Shown here: positions 1 through 4,940 of the stretch, piece after piece
Layout of the letters: every line of letters starts with the position of its first letter
Position numbering within the stretch: position 1 is the stretch's first letter
Assembly: GCA_900552475.1 (NCBI GenBank)
Contig: USAC01000091.1
Span: 1 to 6,365, forward strand
Length of the DNA stretch: 6,365 nucleotides
From: an uncultured Eubacteriales bacterium
Lineage (GTDB): Bacteria; Bacillota; Clostridia; Oscillospirales; Oscillospiraceae
Direction of reading: 5' to 3'
Made by a program: the position numbers and the translations under genes
Notes under the pieces: model-generated
Seen by the model: the letters and a program-made list of their open reading frames with translations, nothing else
The model's database searches: none
What the model was told of the DNA's origin: nothing

Positions 1-1600
1 CGGAATACGTCAGATTATCGGTGCTCGGCAGAGCGCTGATAAAATCGGTCAGCTCCGCCGGAGTGGTCTTGAGCACGATCACCGTGATGGTAGTGTGGAT
101 CTCGATCTTGGGATTCTTTTTGTCGACACCGACGATGTCAATGACCGTCTTGTCCTTCTTCAGCGGTACCGGCTTTTTGGCAAACTGCATCATCGTGGAT
201 CTGCCGAAATTCGTCTGCTTCACATGCACTTCGCCGTCCACGAGAACCTGCGTCTTCATGAGGTTCAGACCGGTTCCGTGCATTGCATCCGAGAATTTGT
301 TGAGGCCGACACTGCCCACCTGCGGGGAGACATACATGACATAGTTCCAGCAGCCTGCGGCATAGCCGGTTCCTCCCACGGGGTTACCGTTCTCATCCGC
401 CTGGAACAGCGTCCCCTCGGGATAACCGTAGAACACGTTCTCCTCGTCAAAAGCGGGGATACCACTGAGAATAAGTTTGCTCCAGACATAGTTGCCGGGC
501 TTGGTGAGGGTCAGCTTGTAATTCTCCGTGCGGCCCTGCGCGGTGACGGCGATGTAGAAGGTCGCGGAGCCGCTGCCGGTAAACTGGGTGGCGGCGGTGG
601 ACGCGCTGCCGTCCGTGAACTCCTCCAGCACCTTGCCGTCGCTGCTCTTGAGCTGGGCGGTGGCCCCCGCGGGCAGGCCGGAGAGCGTCACGGTAAATCC
701 GCCGTCGTTATACTTCTTGAGGTGGGTGTAATTGGCGAGTGTGCCGCTGAACGCGGCGGTATCCTCGTCAAAGGTCAGGGTCACGGCATCGCCCGTGGAG
801 CCATCCTGATGGATGGAGGTGAGGGCGACGCTGTCAGCGGAGAGCAGCGTGCCCGCCGCCTGCAGCGTGATGGTATAGACCTCGGGGGCAGCGTCTCCGT
901 CTTTGCCGACCTTCAGGGTGATGACGGTGCCGACCTGCACGGGGATGGCGTCCTTGCGGCCGTACTCCGTGCCGCCCACATAGATGCGGACGCGGTTCTG
1001 CTTGTTGCTGGCGGTGGGGGTCACGGTGAGCGCCGTCACGTCCGCGGGCAGAATCATGGTGTAGTCATGCACGTCACTGGAGAATGCCGGGATCAGCTCG
1101 CCCGCGCTGAGGGCGATGGCCTTGAGGCTCTTGTCGCTGGCGTCGAACGAACCGCCGATGTCCGCGCCCAGATTGCAGGTATGCTGTACGGCGATCTCGT
1201 CGCCCGATTTCAGCTTGCCGTTGGCCACGGTGTATTTGGCGAAGCCCTCGCTGGTAAACCAGTCGTTGAGCGTGCCCATCCAACCGGAATCCTTCGACGC
1301 GTCCTTCTCCTTGATGCCGTTGATTTCGCTGATGTAGCCCGTGTCCGCGCCGGTCTGGGTATAGCCCTTGGCCGCGAGCGCGTCCACGATGCAGCTCATC
1401 ATGGTGGAGTCATCCTTGAGGGTGATCCATTCGTCCACCAGCGTCCCCTCCCACGGGGCGCCGTCGGCCTTGGTCCATGTGGTGTTTTCCACCGTCACAT
1501 GCACCTGACCGTCGTGGTCGTCCGCCGCGAATGCCGTGACCGGCACGAGCGACAGCGCCATGATCAGTGCCAGCAGCAGTGATAACAGTCGCTTTTTCAT
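1..1600 (-). CDS. Secreted DUF4430 / cadherin-like multidomain protein, C-terminus cut by window edge
   Basis: The frame is open from the ATG at 1600 to the left edge (533 residues visible, no stop), so this is the N-terminal part of a larger protein. The start has an AGGAG at 1606-1610, 5 nt upstream. Residues 1-25 are a Sec signal peptide: MKKR, a Leu-rich core, then an AFA|A cleavage site. There is no lipobox cysteine, so it is exported but not a lipoprotein. Residues about 32-150 resemble DUF4430, the transcobalamin C-terminal-like domain, with the family's pattern GWMGTLNDWF (106-115), then LKSGDEIAVQHTCNLGADIGG (130-150). Residues about 156-246 match a cadherin-like beta-sandwich domain (LSAGELIPAFSS, HDYTMILP, closing VYTITL). 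Residues about 257-367 look like a second such domain, closing with NYKLTL. Residues 370-512 are unassigned beta-rich sequence ending in a strand. TPAELTDFISALPS (513-526) resembles the start of helical repeats seen in similar surface proteins. The gene follows a B12 riboswitch, so a role in binding extracellular cobalamin is inferred. The anchor is beyond the window. Confidence 0.85.
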   Translation of the reverse strand, partial: MKKRLLSLLLALIMALSLVPVTAFAADDHDGQVHVTVENTTWTKADGAPWEGTLVDEWITLKDDSTMMSCIVDALAAKGYTQTGADTGYISEINGIKEKDASKDSGWMGTLNDWFTSEGFAKYTVANGKLKSGDEIAVQHTCNLGADIGGSFDASDKSLKAIALSAGELIPAFSSDVHDYTMILPADVTALTVTPTASNKQNRVRIYVGGTEYGRKDAIPVQVGTVITLKVGKDGDAAPEVYTITLQAAGTLLSADSVALTSIHQDGSTGDAVTLTFDEDTAAFSGTLANYTHLKKYNDGGFTVTLSGLPAGATAQLKSSDGKVLEEFTDGSASTAATQFTGSGSATFYIAVTAQGRTENYKLTLTKPGNYVWSKLILSGIPAFDEENVFYGYPEGTLFQADENGNPVGGTGYAAGCWNYVMYVSPQVGSVGLNKFSDAMHGTGLNLMKTQVLVDGEVHVKQTNFGRSTMMQFAKKPVPLKKDKTVIDIVGVDKKNPKIEIHTTITVIVLKTTPAELTDFISALPSTDNLTYS

Positions 1601-1690
1601 CTTTTCTCCTGATCCTTTCTGATGTTCTTTTTTATTTCAAGGTATGTGCGTACTCAAAATACAAGCTCCCGCCGCGCAAAGATCGGGCAA

Positions 1691-1714
1691 TCGTGTTTTA
1701 CATGTAAAACACGA
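1691..1714. repeat. Perfect 24-bp palindrome in the leader of the DUF4430 gene
   Basis: The sequence reads identically on both strands over 24 bp, centred on ACATGT, with arms TCGTGTTTTA and TAAAACACGA. It lies about 90 bp upstream of the start codon at 1600, between the riboswitch terminator and the ribosome binding site. It could be a dimeric repressor operator, or in RNA a hairpin with a CAUG loop. I do not recognise it as a known operator. The remaining leader, 1611-1690, is A/T-richer next to the gene and shows no other feature I can name. Confidence 0.6.
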
Positions 1715-1728
1715 GGCTGTACAGCCTC
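1713..1728. repeat. Perfect 16-bp palindrome abutting the 24-bp palindrome
   Basis: GAGGCTGTACAGCCTC is its own reverse complement. It overlaps the 24-bp palindrome by two bases and directly follows (minus-strand sense) the T-tract of the terminator at 1729-1760. As RNA it would fold to a GAGGCT/AGCCUC stem with a GUAC loop, then GUGUUUUACA, a weakly U-rich tail. A second, weak terminator or a paused-polymerase element is possible. The two palindromes may instead form one small dispersed repeat. Confidence 0.5.
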
Positions 1729-1760
1729 AAAAAAATCGCGCGGCCCGCCGGCCGCGCGAT
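1729..1760 (-). terminator. Intrinsic terminator, probable expression platform of the B12 riboswitch
   Basis: Read on the minus strand, ATCGCGCGGCC (1760-1750), loop GGCG and GGCCGCGCGAT (1745-1735) form an 11-bp perfect stem followed by seven T's (1735-1729, the first shared with the stem). It lies about 45 nt after the aptamer and 128 nt before the start codon, the usual place for a transcription-attenuating platform. A competing fold is visible: the 3' strand of the putative aptamer closing stem, GCGCTGCA (1811-1804), can pair with TGCAG (1765-1761) and, past a 2-nt bulge, with CGC (1758-1756). That would occupy the start of the terminator stem. The hydrolase gene at 1976-2542 has no other terminator, so this one probably ends its transcripts too. 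Confidence 0.85.
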
Positions 1761-1803
1761 CTGCATGCTGCGATTCGGCTCCAGTGATTGGCAAAGCCCG
1801 GGG

Positions 1804-1912
1804 TGCAGCGCCTGCGTATCTGACTGATCCGGCTCAGACCGGCTTCACAGTGACCCTCTCGCGGGGACTTTCACCCCATTCCGCCGCCGGGGACCCCCCG
1901 GCCCGCGCTGTC
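1804..1912 (-). promoter_or_regulatory. Cobalamin (B12) riboswitch aptamer
   Basis: On the minus strand, conserved pieces of the cobalamin aptamer occur in the right order. These are CGGAAT (1882-1877), GGTGAAAGTCC (1875-1865, consensus GGTGAAANTCC), TCACTGTGA (1853-1845, consensus NNACTGTNA) and a B12-box-like AGTCAGATAC (1825-1816, near consensus AGTCAGGA-ACC). Between the last two is a short GCCGG/CCGG hairpin. A possible closing stem pairs CAGCGC (1910-1905) with GCGCTG (1811-1806), and a GC-rich side hairpin (1902-1886) sits just inside it. Family knowledge: adenosyl- or other cobalamins bind this RNA and switch off downstream B12 transport or B12-independent genes. The order promoter, aptamer, terminator, gene fits control of the secreted DUF4430 gene. 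The B12 box continues as GCAGGC rather than the usual CTGCC. The ends given are approximate. Confidence 0.8.
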
Positions 1913-1932
1913 CCGATATTCGATTCGATCGT

Positions 1933-1961
1933 ATTGTATCATACTCCCCGCCGCATTGCAA
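1933..1961 (-). promoter_or_regulatory. Sigma-A-type promoter for the riboswitch / DUF4430 transcript
   Basis: Minus strand: TTGCAA (1961-1956) as -35, a 17-bp spacer, and TACAAT (1938-1933) as -10 (5 of 6 consensus bases). Initiation would fall near 1926, just before the aptamer. The -35 box begins 15 nt after the hydrolase stop codon at 1976, so the leader has its own promoter and does not depend on readthrough. Confidence 0.7.
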
Positions 1962-1975
1962 GAGCGTCCGTCCGC

Positions 1976-2542
1976 TCAGTGCGGGTAGCGCAGCGCGCGC
2001 CGGACGGCATCGGCCATGACGCGGTTGCCCTCGGCGTTCGGGTGCATCCCGTCCGCCTGATAGAGCTCGCGGCCGCCGCAGCGCTCAAACGCCTCGGCGA
2101 AGTCCACATGCCGCAGCGACACCGCGCGCACCAGACGGCGCAGCCACGCGATATACGCTGCGCTCTCCGCCTGCGCCCGCTCCCAGTCGCAGACCGCGCG
2201 CCACGGCTCAGGGATCCCGAGCACCGGGAACTGGATGCCCACCACCGGCTTGACGCCGCGCGCCGCGCACTGGTGGATCATCGCCATCATGGCGCTTTTC
2301 GCCTGATCGGCGCAGCCGGTGAGCATGATGTCGTTGTCGCCGCCCATCAGCAGCACCTCGTCCGGCCGCTGCGGCAGCACCTCCGTCTGCAATCGGACGA
2401 GAATGCCCGTCGACGTGTCGCCGCAGACGCCCGCGTTGATCCACTCGTCGCCCGTCTGCTCCCGCAGCAGCTCCACCCAGTTCTCCCCGCGGCGCAGGCC
2501 GCAGCCCGCGGTCAGGCTGTCGCCCAGACAGATGATTTTCAT
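1976..2542 (-). CDS. SGNH/GDSL-family hydrolase (esterase/lipase-like), 188 aa
   Basis: A small single-domain hydrolase of the SGNH superfamily, which cleaves ester bonds (acyl, acetyl-sugar or lysophospholipid substrates in known members). The four blocks are present: GDSL at residues 7-10 (nucleophile Ser9), block II NAGVCGDTS with oxyanion Gly41, block III GGDND (67-71) with oxyanion Asn70, and block V DGMHPN with catalytic Asp164 and His167. The usual block II form is NxGxSGxT; here the position before the oxyanion glycine is Cys40. There is no signal peptide or membrane segment, so it should be cytoplasmic. Its length is normal for compact TesA/RhgT-like members. The ATG at 2542 has AGGAGG at 2553-2558, 10 nt upstream. 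It appears to be a single-gene unit with its own promoter; its transcripts would run into the riboswitch leader. The substrate cannot be told from sequence. Confidence 0.88.
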   Translation of the reverse strand: MKIICLGDSLTAGCGLRRGENWVELLREQTGDEWINAGVCGDTSTGILVRLQTEVLPQRPDEVLLMGGDNDIMLTGCADQAKSAMMAMIHQCAARGVKPVVGIQFPVLGIPEPWRAVCDWERAQAESAAYIAWLRRLVRAVSLRHVDFAEAFERCGGRELYQADGMHPNAEGNRVMADAVRRALRYPH

Positions 2543-2578
2543 GCGCGATGCGCCTCCTTTTTTCTCGCTTTTTGTCAG

Positions 2579-2607
2579 ATGATACTACATTTCCCTCCGC
2601 AGAACAA
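2579..2607 (-). promoter_or_regulatory. Possible promoter for the SGNH hydrolase
   Basis: Minus strand: TTGTTC (2607-2602), a 17-bp spacer, and TATCAT (2584-2579, 5 of 6 consensus bases), 37 nt before the start codon at 2542. The -35 is weak (TTG matches) and coincides with the T-rich tail of the preceding terminator, a compact arrangement. The position after a terminator and before a separate gene supports it. Confidence 0.45.
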
Positions 2608-2638
2608 CAGACCCGGCCAAAGAAGCTGGCCGGGTCTG
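2602..2638 (-). terminator. Intrinsic terminator ending the dehydrogenase operon
   Basis: Minus strand: CAGACCCGGCCA (2638-2627), a 7-nt loop, and TGGCCGGGTCTG (2619-2608) form a 12-bp perfect stem followed by TTGTTC. It begins 15 nt after the SDR stop codon. The T-tract is interrupted, but the stem is strong and well placed. Confidence 0.82.
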
Positions 2639-2653
2639 CGCGGTGCGGGGAAA

Positions 2654-3403
2654 TTACATGTACAGGCCGCCGTTGACGTTCATGTAGTCGCCGGTGACAT
2701 AGTCAGACAGGTCGCTGGCATAGAACAGCACGGCGTTCGCGATATCCTCGGCGGTGCCGTAGCGGCCGGCGGGGATATAGGTCTTGGGGTCCTTCTTCGA
2801 CCAGGAGAGGGTCTTGCCCATCGGGGTCAGGATGTTGCCGGGGCAGACGGCGTTGGACGTGATGTGGAACGGCGCGCCCGCCAGAGCGAAGCACTTGCTC
2901 AGGTTCAGGATGCCGGCCTTGGCGCAGGCATAGGACGCGTCGGAGCTTCTGCCGCCGCGCAGCGCCGCCAGAGAGGACATGTGCACCATCTTGCCGTAGC
3001 CCTGCTCCTTCATGACCTCAAACACGGCCTGCGACACGAAGAACAGGCTCTTGAGGTCGATGTCCATCATGCGGTCCCAGCTCTCGTGGGTGATGTCGGT
3101 GATGGGGGTGGAGCCGGTGATGCCCGCGACGTTCACGAGCACGTCGATGCGGCCATAGATCGCGCGCGCCGCGGCGACTTTCTCGGTGATGTGGTCGAAG
3201 TCGGCGACGTTGAACTCGATGGCGGCAGCTTCCTTGCCCTCGGACTTCAGGCTCTCGGCCACAGCCGTGGCAGAGGCCAGATCCAGATCGGCCAGAATGA
3301 CCTTCGCGCCGAAGTCCGCCAGACGGCGGGCGGACGCCTCGCCGATGCCGCGGCCGCCGCCGGTCACCATGGCCACCTTGCCCTGCATTAACATTTTATC
3401 CAT
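2654..3403 (-). CDS. Classical short-chain dehydrogenase/reductase (FabG-like SDR), 249 aa
   Basis: An NAD(P)(H)-dependent oxidoreductase with a Rossmann fold, of the classical SDR family and of standard length. The cofactor motif TGGGRGIG is at residues 14-21, NVAG (the NNAG equivalent) at 91-94, Ser144, and YxxxK as Tyr158/Lys162. CPGN (187-190) is the PG motif after the active site, and the C-terminal VTGDYMNVNGG is typical of the family. Asp39 at the end of the second strand suggests NAD(H) rather than NADP(H). The usual catalytic-tetrad Asn is Asp116 here (DIDLKS). The start at 3403 has only a weak AGAAAGAAG upstream; ATGs at codons 4 and 6 are alternatives. It follows E3 by 102 nt and precedes a terminator, so it is probably the last gene of the E2-E3 operon. 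Candidate activities are acetoin/diacetyl/butanediol or 3-oxoacyl reductase; sequence alone does not separate these. Confidence 0.9.
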   Translation of the reverse strand: MDKMLMQGKVAMVTGGGRGIGEASARRLADFGAKVILADLDLASATAVAESLKSEGKEAAAIEFNVADFDHITEKVAAARAIYGRIDVLVNVAGITGSTPITDITHESWDRMMDIDLKSLFFVSQAVFEVMKEQGYGKMVHMSSLAALRGGRSSDASYACAKAGILNLSKCFALAGAPFHITSNAVCPGNILTPMGKTLSWSKKDPKTYIPAGRYGTAEDIANAVLFYASDLSDYVTGDYMNVNGGLYM

Positions 3404-3457
3404 GATATTACGCTTCTTTCTATAAAAAGTCAGTAAAACGCTTTCAGTCTCACAGAG

Positions 3458-3479
3458 TTCGCGGCGCGCATACCGCGAA
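3458..3479 (-). other. Small intercistronic hairpin between E3 and SDR genes
   Basis: TTCGCGG and CCGCGAA form a 7-bp perfect stem with an 8-nt loop in the 102-nt gap. It has no following T-tract on the minus strand, so it is not a convincing terminator. It may stabilise or process a shared transcript. No good promoter or other element was found in the rest of the gap (3404-3505). Confidence 0.35.
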
Positions 3480-3505
3480 TAAAATCCATTTCGTTTTTGC
3501 GGACT

Positions 3506-4873
3506 TTATTTGTGAACCGACTTGCCGAACGCGTCGAGCGCGGCCTCGCGCACCATCTCGCACAGGGACGGGTGCGCCACGATCATCTTCTCCCACTGCT
3601 CGGTCGTCAGACCGTCGGCCACGGCGGAGGTCGCCATGGCGATCATCTCGGAGGAATTCTCGCCCACGATCGTCACGCCCAGCGTCCTGGTCGTCGCCTT
3701 GTCGGCGATGACGAACACGCTGCCGCTCGCGCCCTCGGCGAGCGCCATGCCGTTCGCGCTGTAGTCAAACGAGCCCATGACCGGCTCATAGCCCGCGTCC
3801 TTCGCGCTCTCGGTCGTCAGGCCGACGGAGGCAAAGCACGGGATCGTATAGGTGCAGACGGGCACGGGCTGCGTGCCGTAGGGTTTGTCCTCGCCGAGCA
3901 TGTCGGCCAGCGCGGCCTCGCCCTCGGCATAGGCCGCGTGCGCCAGCTGATAGCCGCCCACAACGTCGCCGATGGCATAGACGCCCGGCAGGCTCGTGTG
4001 CTGATACTTGTCGACAACGATGCACTTCTTCCGATCGAGCTCGAGACCGAGCGCCTCGGCGTCGATGCCGGAGAGATTCGTCTTGCGGCCGGCCGCCATC
4101 AGCACCTGCTCGCAGTCGGTGTACTCCTCCTTGCCCTCGATCTCGTACACGGCGCGCAGCAGGCCGCCGTTTTTCTCGATGCGGAGCATCTTCGCGCCGG
4201 TCTTGAGGGCGATGCCCTGCTTCTTCAGCGCGTTCACGACGATGCGCACGGCCTCCTTCTGCTCGCGGGGCATCAGCTCGGGCATCATCTCGACCACGGT
4301 GATCTCGGTACCATAGGCCGCGAAAGCGCAGGCAAGCTCCAGACCGATCACGCCGCCGCCCATGACGACCATGCTGCGCGGCAGGCTCGGCAGGTTCAGC
4401 GCGCCGGTGGAGTCGATGCACAGCTCATGGCCCGGCACGGGGATCATCATCGGCACGGAGCCGGTCGCGATGACGACGTACTTGCCCTGATAGTCCTTGC
4501 CGCCGCAGCTGACGACGCGGTCCGCCTTGAGCGTGGCCTCACCGGTGATGACGTCCGCGCCCGCCTTCTTCAGCAGGTACTTCACGCCGCCGACGAGCTT
4601 GGCCGTGACCTCGCCCTTGCCCTGCTGGATCTTCTTGAAGCTGAAGGAGCCCGCGTCGCGGAAGATATCCTTCTTCACGAGCGCGCGCACCTTCTCCATG
4701 GCGTTGGCCTTGTCGACGAGGTACTTCGTGGGGATGCAGCCGACGTTCAGGCACGTACCGCCGAGATGCTCCTTTTCAAACAGGGCCACCTTCAGCCCCT
4801 TCTTCGCGGCCGCGATCCCGAGGGAATAACCGCCGGGGCCGCCGCCGATGACTAACACATCATACTGTTCCAT
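3506..4873 (-). CDS. lpdA: Dihydrolipoyl dehydrogenase (E3), FAD/NAD disulfide oxidoreductase
   Basis: E3 reoxidises the dihydrolipoyl arm of E2, passing electrons through a redox disulfide and FAD to NAD+. Numbering from the ATG at 4873 (455 aa): the FAD Rossmann motif GGGPGG (10-15) follows MEQYDVLVIG. The redox-active disulfide is Cys41/Cys46 in GGTCLNVGCIPTK. The NAD-binding motif MVVMGGGVIGLELA lies mid-protein, then the second FAD motif GVYAIGDVVGG followed by LAHAAYAEG. The C-terminal catalytic pair is His434/Glu439 in AHPSLCE (usual form HPTxSE). There is no N-terminal lipoyl domain. Start choice: the frame opens as far as 4918, but homology begins at MEQYDV. The AAGGAG at 4887-4892 is 13 nt from this ATG and only 1 nt from an upstream ATG at 4885, so a MTENMEQ start remains possible. 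The gene sits 67 nt after E2, consistent with one multienzyme-complex operon. Confidence 0.95.
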   Translation of the reverse strand: MEQYDVLVIGGGPGGYSLGIAAAKKGLKVALFEKEHLGGTCLNVGCIPTKYLVDKANAMEKVRALVKKDIFRDAGSFSFKKIQQGKGEVTAKLVGGVKYLLKKAGADVITGEATLKADRVVSCGGKDYQGKYVVIATGSVPMMIPVPGHELCIDSTGALNLPSLPRSMVVMGGGVIGLELACAFAAYGTEITVVEMMPELMPREQKEAVRIVVNALKKQGIALKTGAKMLRIEKNGGLLRAVYEIEGKEEYTDCEQVLMAAGRKTNLSGIDAEALGLELDRKKCIVVDKYQHTSLPGVYAIGDVVGGYQLAHAAYAEGEAALADMLGEDKPYGTQPVPVCTYTIPCFASVGLTTESAKDAGYEPVMGSFDYSANGMALAEGASGSVFVIADKATTRTLGVTIVGENSSEMIAMATSAVADGLTTEQWEKMIVAHPSLCEMVREAALDAFGKSVHK

Positions 4874-4897
4874 ATTCTCTGTCATTCTCCTTATTCT

Positions 4898-4933
4898 GCC
4901 CGCAGAAGCGGCGCGCACGCCGCCCCTGCGGGC
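4898..4933 (-). other. Strong intercistronic hairpin between E2 and E3 genes
   Basis: GCCCGCAG (4898-4905) pairs with CTGCGGGC (4926-4933), and inside it GCGGCG (4908-4913) pairs with CGCCGC (4918-4923) around a CGCA loop. The minus-strand sequence after the stem is AGAATAAGGAG with no U-tract, so it is unlikely to terminate. It begins 8 nt after the E2 stop and ends just before the E3 ribosome binding site. A role in mRNA 3'-end protection, or in setting the E2:E3 ratio, is inferred. Confidence 0.55.
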
Positions 4934-4940
4934 AGGCAGT

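Noticed and set aside
95..1582. 495-codon plus-strand open frame
   Set aside because: It is antisense to the DUF4430 gene, has low-complexity His/Arg/Gly/Ala-rich composition, and no ribosome binding site or domain; it is a GC-rich shadow.
1691..1728. CRISPR or IS terminal inverted repeats
   Set aside because: There is a single pair of adjacent palindromes with no spacer array, no transposase and no target duplications.
1622..3391. 589-codon plus-strand open frame spanning the riboswitch region
   Set aside because: It crosses the promoter, aptamer, terminator and two minus-strand genes, with shadow-like composition.
3410..3450. Promoter for the SDR (CTGAAA - 17 bp - TATAGA on the minus strand)
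   Set aside because: The -10 would lie only 12 nt before the start codon, leaving no room for a leader and ribosome binding site; cotranscription with E3 is likelier.
3497..4855. 452-codon plus-strand open frame
   Set aside because: It is antisense to the whole dihydrolipoyl dehydrogenase gene, whose motifs are unmistakable; its Ala/Arg/His/Leu-rich composition is that of a shadow frame.
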